Below are positions 6,314 through 12,003 of a DNA stretch of 12,003 bases, piece by piece (within the stretch, counting starts at the first letter, position 1; every line of letters begins with the position of its first letter). The position numbers were made by a program, and so were the translations under genes. This stretch comes from Clostridia bacterium (GTDB lineage: Bacteria > Bacillota_A > Clostridia > Oscillospirales > CAG-272). The notes under the pieces were generated by a model. That model had not been told where the DNA came from and ran no database searches. It saw only the letters and a list, made by a program, of their open reading frames with translations. The stretch covers positions 1 through 12,003 of the forward strand of contig JAFQOB010000165.1 in assembly GCA_017395725.1 (NCBI GenBank). Reading direction: 5' to 3'.

Positions 6314-7033
6314 TTAATTTTTTGAAATAGTTAATTCGCGAAGTTTATCCATTCTTTCGTCAAGCTCTGCTGAAAGATTAGCACAATATAAAAGCTCGTC
6401 AGCCATCTCTCGTGTGTATTCTGTTTCCTTCTTGTATCTGAGCTGATGCTCAAGACTTGCCCATACGTCCATCGCAATCGTGCGTAACTGTATTTCTACT
6501 TTCATGTGCTTCTTCTCGTGAGCAAGAAAAATCGGTACTGTAACGATAAGATGAAGGCTTCTGTATCCGTTGGGTTTCGGATTCTTTATGTAGTCTTTTT
6601 TTGATACGAGGGATATATCGTCTTGTTGAAGCAAGGCTTCGGCAAGCATATATACGTCATCAGGGAAAGAACAAACCACTCTGACGCCTGCAATATCGTT
6701 CAAGTGCTCTTCAATAGAATCAATAGAAAAGGGAAGATTTTGTCTTTCAAGCTTTTCTTTAATACTTTGAAAGCTTTTCAGACGGGATTTTATATCGTTT
6801 ATTGGGTTTCTGTCGTGTTGGAGACTAAACTCAACGTCAAGAACGTTAAGCTTGGTTTCAATCTCCATCATAGCGCACTTATAATACGCCATAAGCTTAG
6901 AAAAATTATAAAGTCTTGGCTGTGATATCTTTTGTAGCTTGTCTTCGAAAAAATTGCGAATCTTTTCCTTGTCGATATTTTCTTTTTCAAGGTACAATTC
7001 AATTTCTTTTTGTAAGGCGTTTTCGTTTTCCAT
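6314..7033 (-). CDS. Small alarmone synthetase, (p)ppGpp synthetase family
   Basis: Transfers pyrophosphate from ATP to GDP or GTP to make (p)ppGpp. The protein is 239 aa with a RelA/SpoT synthetase domain only; there is no HD hydrolase domain and no TGS or ACT region, as in RelQ/YjbM- or RelP/YwaC-type enzymes. Motifs seen: IKSRLKSFQSIKEKL (81-95, ATP-contact Arg/Lys), DIAGVRVVC (113-121), DYIKNPKPNGYRSLH (147-161, G-loop Tyr for guanine stacking) and VEIQLRT (179-185, catalytic Glu180), then MDVWASLEHQLRYK. The N-terminal 60 residues are a charged helical extension. I cannot decide between the RelQ and RelP subtypes. Ribosome site AAAAGGAGG is just upstream of the ATG. It is the third gene of a minus-strand operon, 22 bases after the membrane-protein gene, and is closed by the terminator at 6244-6266. 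Confidence 0.92.
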   Translation of the reverse strand: MENENALQKEIELYLEKENIDKEKIRNFFEDKLQKISQPRLYNFSKLMAYYKCAMMEIETKLNVLDVEFSLQHDRNPINDIKSRLKSFQSIKEKLERQNLPFSIDSIEEHLNDIAGVRVVCSFPDDVYMLAEALLQQDDISLVSKKDYIKNPKPNGYRSLHLIVTVPIFLAHEKKHMKVEIQLRTIAMDVWASLEHQLRYKKETEYTREMADELLYCANLSAELDERMDKLRELTISKN

Positions 7034-7055
7034 TATTTCCTCCTTTTAAAAAGAA

Positions 7056-8153
7056 TCAGTAATTTGACACCATATCGTAAACGTAATAATCACCTTTTAT
7101 GTTTTTAAAATATAGTGTTAAATCAAGCGGAAATGTGTGTATATCTGTTTTTGTTCTGTATACTTGGTGGTTACAGGAATATCTTATCGAAAAAGTGTTT
7201 TCATCATATTTGTAGTATTCTTTCAGCTCAACGTCTTCAAATTTGTACCCAATATGTGCTGTATACCACTTTATTTCGCTAACTCTGATATTGCGGTAAG
7301 TGTTTGAGGTTGAGTCAAAATACTTTGAAAGGTTATTAAGCGATGCATCAAGAGTAATATATTTTGCATAAGTTTGTGCGGCATCTGTTGCACGTTTTAT
7401 AATATCCTTGGTTGGCTCGTCGTACGTAATTTCCTCTACGTATATATTATCTTTTTCATTATAAACAAGTTTACTTTCGTTACCGTACCTGTTTATAACC
7501 TTAATTGTAGGTTTGAGCAAAAGGCCGTCTACTTCATATTCGCACATCATTATGCCCGTCACTCCCTCAGGAACGTGTTTACACGACTCGGTGGATATGT
7601 TGTCTGATGTAATATAGCTGTCGGTTAATTCGATATCGTTAACAAACACCTTACTGCCTTTGTATATTTTTACTGCCACAGATTCATTCTTTTGGTAAAT
7701 GGTAGAAAGCGAAAGAAGTTGCCACGTATCTTCGGGTGCTTCAGGTTTATTTGTTTTTGAAAGTGTAAATTCAGCGAATTTAACTTTATCTGCTGCAACC
7801 GAATATTTTTTATCATCACTGAGTCCAGCAGATACTTCTTTGTAAATTATCTCTTTGCCGTTGTACTGTTTTTCCATATATGCAATAAAATCGTTCTTGT
7901 CTTCAAATTTTGAAAGTTCAACCTTTTGCATATCGTATAGCTTATCAAAACGGCAGGGAGAGAAGTATTCTTCAAAAATTTCTTCGGCTTCGTATTTATC
8001 CAAAGAACGTTCATAGCTGTCAAGATACAACGAAAGCTCTTTCAGTAAGTACATAATACAGAAAATTGCAATTATAACCAATACCGAGTAAACAGAGTAA
8101 AAAATTATGGTGCCGACTTTTGATGACTTTGCTTTTTTAAATTTTGTTGCCAT
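7056..8153 (-). CDS. Single-pass membrane protein with extracytoplasmic domain, function unknown
   Basis: I do not recognise this 365-residue protein. The N-terminus is basic (MATKFKKAKSSK), followed by one hydrophobic helix at about residues 14-37. There is no cleavage or lipobox motif, so it is probably a membrane-anchored protein with some 325 residues outside. A short helix or coiled-coil-like stretch with many Glu/Asp/Tyr (40-70) follows, then a mixed, beta-rich domain. The last 110 residues, with repeated aromatic strands and ending in YYVYDMVSNY, could be an NTF2-like or similar fold (guess). The ATG lies 7 bases after the stop of the glycosidase gene, whose last codons contain the AAGGAG ribosome site, so the two are probably translationally linked. 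Context suggests a partner in cell-envelope work. Confidence 0.85.
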   Translation of the reverse strand: MATKFKKAKSSKVGTIIFYSVYSVLVIIAIFCIMYLLKELSLYLDSYERSLDKYEAEEIFEEYFSPCRFDKLYDMQKVELSKFEDKNDFIAYMEKQYNGKEIIYKEVSAGLSDDKKYSVAADKVKFAEFTLSKTNKPEAPEDTWQLLSLSTIYQKNESVAVKIYKGSKVFVNDIELTDSYITSDNISTESCKHVPEGVTGIMMCEYEVDGLLLKPTIKVINRYGNESKLVYNEKDNIYVEEITYDEPTKDIIKRATDAAQTYAKYITLDASLNNLSKYFDSTSNTYRNIRVSEIKWYTAHIGYKFEDVELKEYYKYDENTFSIRYSCNHQVYRTKTDIHTFPLDLTLYFKNIKGDYYVYDMVSNY

Positions 8154-8160
8154 AGTACTG

Positions 8161-9234
8161 TCACTCCTTTACCATAAAGAACGTGGGCATTTTTCGAGGA
8201 CCGTAAAGGGAGGAGCTTACGTTTACCGGTTCGCCCTTATAGTACATATGGGTAGATGAACCGCCGTCAAGGTTTGCTGCGTTTACAGCACCGTATTCTA
8301 CCATAATATCTCTAAGGTCGGCATAAGATGCCCCGAGACTGCTTGGCATTCTTCCGTCTATACAGAGGAGAAGTACAGCACCGTCAGCTCTTTGACCTAT
8401 TGCCGAACGAGGATTAAGGCTGCCTGATGCTCCGTTAATTTGAGCGGGCTCACCGTTTACAACAAGTATGGGACCAAAGCAAACGCAGTCGCGTATTCCC
8501 GCATCAAGTGCTTGTTTGCCTGTCATATTGCCTACAATAAGCACATTATCTTTGTTGAAGCCGATAACACCGTTATAATTAGTATTCTTTTGGCCCCAAA
8601 GCAATTCGCCTTTTGAAATTGTTAGTCCAATGGGAACGTCGCCTGTACCTGAGCCGCCTACATCGGGGAAGCCGCCTCCGTTTATAGCGGCAATTGCCCC
8701 CTCTTTCTTTATTGCCTCAAATATTCTCAGTCCGGGTTTGTTGTTTTTGAAATTACTTGACGTACCTACATATACTCTTGAGGGGTCTCGGACTATCATA
8801 AGATAGCCTCTGTATGTATCGCCTTTAACGTTAACTATTCTTATTCCATCGGGATATTCAGCCCATTCGTCATTTTTGGTTTGTGATTCGTCATCAACGG
8901 AGGGGGGAACAACAAGTCCCGGGTCTGTAATCTCGTTTGAATCTACCACAGAATTGGCTTTTACAATAGCATCAATTTCTTCTTGGCTGAAGAATAGCTT
9001 CGGAACCCATTTTGCCGCACTCATTTCCAAGGTCGATGTTACGAGTTTGTCTCTGGCATCGGGGCTTGGACCTTTAAATACTACTGCACAAACACCGTAA
9101 AGTGTAGCAACTATTAAAATAATTACTGTAAAAAAGCAGAGAAGAAAGCGCCTTATAATTATTCCCAACAAGCCTTTTGGTTTTTTAGGCCGTCTAACTT
9201 TTATTTTTGTATCCGTTTTTATCAGTCCTTTCAC
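8161..9234 (-). CDS. Membrane-anchored phosphodiester glycosidase family protein (NAGPA domain)
   Basis: NAGPA-domain enzymes cleave sugar-phosphodiester bonds, as human uncovering enzyme does, and bacterial members are tied to exopolysaccharide or wall glycopolymers. From the GTG start the protein is 357 aa. A Lys/Arg-rich N-terminus is followed by one membrane helix at about 24-52, and a low-complexity linker runs to about 125. The catalytic domain follows: GAIAAINGGGFPD (179-191), DVPIGLTISKGELLWG (199-214), NPRSAIGQ (274-281), LLLCIDGR (288-295) and AANLDGGSSTHMYY (319-332). The Asn-Pro-Arg-(Ser/Thr) and Asp-Gly-Gly-(Ser/Gly) signatures are intact. The start is uncertain: an upstream in-frame TTG at 9261 would place the -10 box inside the coding region, and no normal ribosome site precedes GTG at 9234. 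The gene is first of a three-gene operon, and its active domain should lie outside the membrane. Confidence 0.88.
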   Translation of the reverse strand: MKGLIKTDTKIKVRRPKKPKGLLGIIIRRFLLCFFTVIILIVATLYGVCAVVFKGPSPDARDKLVTSTLEMSAAKWVPKLFFSQEEIDAIVKANSVVDSNEITDPGLVVPPSVDDESQTKNDEWAEYPDGIRIVNVKGDTYRGYLMIVRDPSRVYVGTSSNFKNNKPGLRIFEAIKKEGAIAAINGGGFPDVGGSGTGDVPIGLTISKGELLWGQKNTNYNGVIGFNKDNVLIVGNMTGKQALDAGIRDCVCFGPILVVNGEPAQINGASGSLNPRSAIGQRADGAVLLLCIDGRMPSSLGASYADLRDIMVEYGAVNAANLDGGSSTHMYYKGEPVNVSSSLYGPRKMPTFFMVKE

Positions 9235-9247
9235 GTTGTCAAATTTA

Positions 9248-9277
9248 ATTATAGCACACAACTGTCAACAACTTCAA
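9248..9277 (-). promoter_or_regulatory. Extended -10 promoter of the phosphodiester glycosidase operon
   Basis: On the minus strand: TTGAAG (9272-9277), an 18-bp spacer ending in TGC, then TATAAT (9248-9253). The perfect -10 with TGN extension is strong. Transcription should begin near 9241, only about 7 bases before the candidate GTG at 9234. A TTGACA at 9263-9268 is only 9 bp from the -10 and cannot be its -35. Confidence 0.7.
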
Positions 9278-9349
9278 GGGTTTGTGTAAATAAACTATTA
9301 AAAAACGACATTATTACATAAAATTGTATATCTAATAGATATTAACCTA

Positions 9350-9379
9350 TTGACTTTATGGGTTTGCGGCTGATATAAT
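9350..9379 (+). promoter_or_regulatory. Extended -10 promoter of the GH123-like gene
   Basis: TTGACT (9350-9355), an 18-bp spacer ending in TGA, then TATAAT (9374-9379). The start of transcription should fall near 9386, past the ATG at 9384, which rules that codon out. The leader to the ATG at 9417 would be about 31 bases. Confidence 0.85.
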
Positions 9380-9400
9380 ATATATGACAATTAATCAAAA

Positions 9401-9405
9401 AGAGG
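9401..9405 (+). promoter_or_regulatory. Ribosome binding site deciding the GH123-like start
   Basis: AGAGG, within AAAAGAGGTAG, lies 11 bases before the ATG at 9417. Together with the promoter at 9350-9379 it fixes that ATG as the likely start. Confidence 0.65.
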
Positions 9406-9416
9406 TAGCATCAGTT

Positions 9417-11081
9417 ATGGAAAAATTTGATTTAAAGATTATATCAGGTCTTGAAAAATGTTTTGGTGACCAAAAAATTGATGAAAAGAAGCAGTTGGAA
9501 AGAATCTCTATGCTTTCTAATGAAAGACTGAGCTTTCAGCTTGCCTTTTCCGGTGAAACTCCTCTCTACAGAAGATGTGCTTTTAAGTGCAATCTTGAAT
9601 TGGAATCGCCCATTAAAGATTTTATAAAGCTTGAATCTGTTGAAATGGTTCCTGTAAGAATGCCTGTTTACAAGGACCAGAATGACGATAATTATTTAAG
9701 AAAAGAACCCGGACTATATCCCGATTTGCTTTTGCCTTTCAATCTTGAACAAGCAAATAATCTTATTTTCGTTCAGGACGAGTTGCGTTCGATTTTTGTT
9801 ACGATTGAATGTAAAGAGGGAATAGAAGCCGGTAGTTATCCCGTTAAGTTTAAGGCGGTTTTAGAGGGAAGAACGCTTGCTGAAACTGAAATTACTGTCG
9901 AGGTTATAGGAAAGAAAACAGAGCCTCTTTCCATCTATCATACGGAATGGTTCTATACAGACTGTCTTGCACAGTATTATAACGTTGAAGTGTGGTCTGA
10001 AAGACACTGGGAAATTATTGAAAACTACGTTAAAGAAGCGGTTGAAAGCGGTGTTAATACGCTTTTGACTCCATTGTTTACTCCCCCCCTTGATACTCTT
10101 GTCGGTGGTGAAAGACTTACAACACAGCTTGTTGACGTAACTTTGACAGGCGGAAAATACAGTTTTGGTTTTGAAAAGCTTGGCAGATGGATAGAAATGT
10201 GTCAGCGTGTCGGCGTTAAGTTTTTTGAAATGAACCATTTCTTTACTCAGTGGGGAGCAGAGCATGCGCCTAAGGTTATGGCAACCGTTGACGGCGAATA
10301 TAAAAAGATTTTCGGTTGGGAAACAGAAGCCGCAGGAAGTGAATATACTGAATTTCTTCACGCATTTCTTGATGCTCTTATTCCTTATCTCAAGGAAAAG
10401 GGTATAGATAAGCAGTGCTTCTACCACATATCCGACGAACCTCAGGTGCATCATCTTGAAAACTACAGTAAGGCGAGAAACGTTGTTTCAGAAAAGCTTA
10501 AAGATTACGTCATTATCGACGCTTTGTCTAACTATGAATTCTACAAAAACGGCGTTGTGGACTGTCCTATCCCCGGAAGTAACCACATTGTGCCATTTAT
10601 TGAAAATAAAGTGCCTGGACTTTGGGTATATTACTGCTGTTCACAAAATATTGACGTTGCAAACAGATTCGTATCTATGCCCGGTTCACGTATAAGAATT
10701 ATCGGTGCACAGATATATAAGAACGATATTAAAGGCTTCTTGCATTGGGGCTTTAACTTCTGGAATAGCCGTTATTCCGTAAAGCCTATTAACCCCTATC
10801 ACGAGACTTGCGGAGAGTATTTTACACCTGCAGGAGACTGTTTCTTAGTATATCCTGCGCAAGACGGTACGGCATACCAGTCTTTGCACAGCCGTCAATT
10901 TACTATGGCGTTGGAAGACCACAAGGCTATGATGCTCTGTGAAAGTCTTGTCGGAAGGGACAAAACTTTGGCTGCTGTCGAAGAGGGAGCTGAAGGCTTT
11001 ACCTTTATGAAATATCCTATTGAAGAAGAGTATATCCTCAATATGAGAGAAAGAATAAACACACTCATAAAGAATGCGTAA
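9417..11081 (+). CDS. Cytosolic GH123/DUF4091-type glycoside hydrolase
   Basis: From the ATG at 9417 the protein is 554 aa with no signal peptide, so it should act on glycans already taken into the cell. The layout fits the GH123/DUF4091 group: an N-terminal beta-sandwich to about residue 165, then a barrel domain beginning at SIYHTEWFYTDCLAQYY (about 173-189). The barrel carries TLLTPLFTPPLDT, YHISDEPQ with adjacent D340-E341, and LHWGFNFWN at about 442-450. GH123 enzymes are beta-N-acetylgalactosaminidases using substrate-assisted catalysis with a neighbouring Asp-Glu pair, and the pair here fits that. Family breadth means the sugar cannot be named. The gene stands alone, with its own promoter (9350-9379) and terminator (11101-11143) and no transporter or sugar regulator beside it. 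The 11-residue longer reading from ATG 9384 is rejected because that codon is at or before the transcription start. Confidence 0.88.
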   Translation: MEKFDLKIISGLEKCFGDQKIDEKKQLERISMLSNERLSFQLAFSGETPLYRRCAFKCNLELESPIKDFIKLESVEMVPVRMPVYKDQNDDNYLRKEPGLYPDLLLPFNLEQANNLIFVQDELRSIFVTIECKEGIEAGSYPVKFKAVLEGRTLAETEITVEVIGKKTEPLSIYHTEWFYTDCLAQYYNVEVWSERHWEIIENYVKEAVESGVNTLLTPLFTPPLDTLVGGERLTTQLVDVTLTGGKYSFGFEKLGRWIEMCQRVGVKFFEMNHFFTQWGAEHAPKVMATVDGEYKKIFGWETEAAGSEYTEFLHAFLDALIPYLKEKGIDKQCFYHISDEPQVHHLENYSKARNVVSEKLKDYVIIDALSNYEFYKNGVVDCPIPGSNHIVPFIENKVPGLWVYYCCSQNIDVANRFVSMPGSRIRIIGAQIYKNDIKGFLHWGFNFWNSRYSVKPINPYHETCGEYFTPAGDCFLVYPAQDGTAYQSLHSRQFTMALEDHKAMMLCESLVGRDKTLAAVEEGAEGFTFMKYPIEEEYILNMRERINTLIKNA

Positions 11082-11100
11082 GTTATTATATTTAATGGAG

Positions 11101-11143
11101 AACTGTCTCGGTATTGCAAAAAATGCATTTGAGACAGTTTTTT
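11101..11143 (+). terminator. Terminator of the GH123-like gene
   Basis: A 9-bp perfect stem, AACTGTCTC (11101-11109) against GAGACAGTT (11131-11139), has a 21-base loop and a run of six T (11138-11143). It sits 19 bases after the stop. The loop can form a small inner GCA/TGC hairpin, which would shorten it. Confidence 0.85.
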
Positions 11144-11227
11144 ATTTTATGAAAATGTTAATTTGTACAAAAAAACACATTGTTGATTGGATATGATGTC
11201 AAAATTGAATAATATATCGAAAAAGTC
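11144..11227. other. AT-rich intergenic stretch, no feature seen
   Basis: This lies between the terminator and the next promoter. I see no gene, promoter of quality or RNA structure in it. A 15-codon ORF starting at 11149 has no ribosome site. Confidence 0.6.
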
Positions 11228-11256
11228 TTGACAGTAAGTTAAAAGCACTTTATAAT
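11228..11256 (+). promoter_or_regulatory. Consensus sigma-A promoter of the six-helix membrane protein unit
   Basis: TTGACA (11228-11233), a 17-bp spacer, then TATAAT (11251-11256): both hexamers and spacing are perfect consensus. Such a strong promoter with palindromes over the -10 and early transcribed region is most simply read as a repressed promoter. Confidence 0.9.
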
Positions 11257-11264
11257 ATAAAGTG
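11246..11264. promoter_or_regulatory. Operator copy 1 (19-bp palindrome over the -10 box)
   Basis: CACTTTATAATATAAAGTG is a perfect 9-bp inverted repeat about a single central base. It contains the whole -10 hexamer, so a bound dimeric protein would block RNA polymerase. A nearly identical copy starts 25 bp downstream. Confidence 0.75.
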
Positions 11265-11270
11265 TAAAGC

Positions 11271-11289
11271 CACTTTATGATATAAAGTG
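11271..11289. promoter_or_regulatory. Operator copy 2 (19-bp palindrome downstream of the promoter)
   Basis: CACTTTATGATATAAAGTG differs from copy 1 at one base, so it is a 9-bp inverted repeat with one mismatched pair. It ends directly before the AAGGAGG ribosome site (11290-11296). Occupancy would block early elongation; in RNA, a hairpin here could also cover the ribosome site. Confidence 0.75.
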
Positions 11290-11303
11290 AAGGAGGATAT
11301 ACT

Positions 11304-11984
11304 ATGAATGAACAAAATTATGTTGCTGATGTGCAATATCTAAAAACAATAATGAAAAGGTCAGAATTTTCGTATAAACATTTCGGTATTTTCTTTATTG
11401 TATTTGCTTGTGCAAAGGGCTTGTGTTGCTTTTTTGATATAATGATAACGCCAAGCTTGATTGAAGTGTTTTTTAATAGGGGATTGTTTGAAAGTGAAAT
11501 AAGACTTTATTTTGAAATGTTTTTGAGCCTTGTGTATTTTTTGATTGAGTTAGCAGTTATATTAGGTTTTAGAAAAATTGTAAAAAGAGAAAATTTAGGA
11601 ATAAGCTTATGGATATTTGATTTTTTGTCGTATGTATTGATTTTCTGTGGATTTCTTCTTCCTTTTGCAAATTATCCTATAGCTTGGAAAACTGCTGCAG
11701 ATAACAATTTTTTCAAAATTGCAGTTCCGGCGATTTGTTTCTTTGTATGCGGAATGATTATAAAAAATAAGTTTTTTAAAATTATATCATTTGTTTATGT
11801 TTTCATAGCTGTTGCGGGACTTTTTATAGCGGGAGTCATTATTAACGGTGTGCTGAGCGAAAGATTGTCATCCCAATATCAATTGCAGGTTTCATTGATT
11901 TTAACGTTTTTCTATAACTTATATCCAATTATTGCATATAATGGATTGGGAATACTTTTACTACTCAAGTCTAAAGGTGAGTGA
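11304..11984 (+). CDS. Six-helix integral membrane protein, function unknown
   Basis: I do not recognise the family. The protein is 226 aa, strongly hydrophobic, with about six membrane helices near residues 27-48, 70-92, 101-124, 134-150, 154-180 and 193-222. A charged, probably cytosolic N-terminus (MNEQNYVADVQYLKTIMKRS) precedes the first helix, and a Lys/Arg-rich loop follows the second (FRKIVKREN). No transport, protease or kinase motif is visible. AAGGAGG at 11290-11296 is 7 bases before the ATG. A consensus promoter overlapped by two palindromic operators controls it, and another gene begins 5 bases after its stop. In Firmicutes such proteins are often paired with a small DNA-binding regulator; here that is inference only. 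Confidence 0.85.
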   Translation: MNEQNYVADVQYLKTIMKRSEFSYKHFGIFFIVFACAKGLCCFFDIMITPSLIEVFFNRGLFESEIRLYFEMFLSLVYFLIELAVILGFRKIVKRENLGISLWIFDFLSYVLIFCGFLLPFANYPIAWKTAADNNFFKIAVPAICFFVCGMIIKNKFFKIISFVYVFIAVAGLFIAGVIINGVLSERLSSQYQLQVSLILTFFYNLYPIIAYNGLGILLLLKSKGE

Positions 11985-11989
11985 ATATA

Positions 11990-12003
11990 ATGACGTTTGA
12001 TTC
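11990..12003 (+). CDS. Start of a further gene, cut by the window edge
   Basis: An ATG at 11990 begins a frame reading M-T-F-D-S up to the edge. An AAAGGTGAG ribosome site (11973-11981) sits inside the last codons of the membrane-protein gene, whose stop is 5 bases upstream. This is the usual spacing of a co-transcribed next gene. Too little is present to name it. A small winged-helix regulator acting on the palindromes upstream is one possibility, from context alone. Confidence 0.5.

Noticed and set aside
9263..9268. TTGACA (minus strand) as -35 box of the glycosidase promoter
   Set aside because: It is only 9 bp from the TATAAT and no acceptable -10 lies 16-18 bp from it.
9384..9416. ATG at 9384 as start of the GH123-like gene
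   Set aside because: It is only 4 bases past the TATAAT box, at or before the expected transcription start, and has no ribosome site. ATG 9417 has AGAGG upstream.
9861..10454. Minus-strand open frame of 197 codons opposite the GH123-like gene
   Set aside because: The plus frame carries recognisable barrel motifs across the same span. The antisense product has no coherent domain and no ribosome site.
11149..11196. Short plus-strand ORF after the GH123 terminator
   Set aside because: Only 15 codons, without a ribosome site or promoter, in plain AT-rich spacer.
11246..11289. The twin palindromes as terminators or an attenuator
   Set aside because: They are AT-rich with no GC core and no following U-tract, and one coincides with the -10 box. 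Operator sites fit better, though the second could affect translation as RNA.
3309..12003. tRNA genes, riboswitches, CRISPR repeats or insertion sequences
   Set aside because: The intergenic gaps are short and are explained by promoters, operators and terminators. No cloverleaf, conserved aptamer core, repeat-spacer pattern or transposase fragment was seen.

Overview
The window looks like chromosome of a low-to-mid GC monoderm Firmicute, most likely a gut-type clostridium (Oscillospirales/Ruminococcaceae-like). The clues are strong AAGGAGG-type ribosome sites, near-consensus sigma-A promoters with extended -10 elements, an aspS-gatCAB cluster, a synthetase-only alarmone enzyme and a SecB-like gene of the Firmicute type. 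This placement is inference; no rRNA is present. No phage, transposon, CRISPR, tRNA or riboswitch was seen.

Layout. (1) 1-3308, plus strand: end of aspS, then gatC, gatA and gatB, tightly packed and closed by a strong bidirectional terminator. This is the tRNA-dependent Asn-tRNA(Asn) route: an AspRS charges tRNA with Asp and GatCAB amidates it. The striking point is that GatA is only 401 aa and every catalytic and glutamine-binding residue I can place is replaced. The glutaminase subunit therefore looks like a pseudoenzyme inside an otherwise intact operon. (2) 3361-5665, minus strand: two tandem paralogous M20 zinc peptidases with complete metal-ligand sets, driven by a textbook promoter (TTGACA-17-TACAAT). 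(3) 5806-6201, plus strand: a SecB-like chaperone gene transcribed divergently from the peptidases. (4) 6202-6313: back-to-back terminators, one per strand. (5) 6314-9234, minus strand: a three-gene operon of a membrane-anchored phosphodiester glycosidase (NAGPA family), an unrecognised single-pass membrane protein and a small alarmone synthetase. (6) 9417-11081, plus strand: a cytosolic GH123/DUF4091-type glycoside hydrolase with an Asp-Glu pair, with its own promoter and terminator. (7) 11228-12003, plus strand: a consensus promoter with two copies of a 19-bp palindrome, a six-helix membrane protein of unknown function, and the first codons of a further gene.

Two starts are best moved. The GH123-like gene should begin at the ATG at 9417 and the SecB-like gene at the TTG at 5806. 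The glycosidase start is unsettled, because its best promoter lies inside the longest reading frame. The leading candidates for new biology are the catalytically dead GatA (with a GatB that also departs from consensus) and the tandem-operator membrane-protein unit at the right edge.
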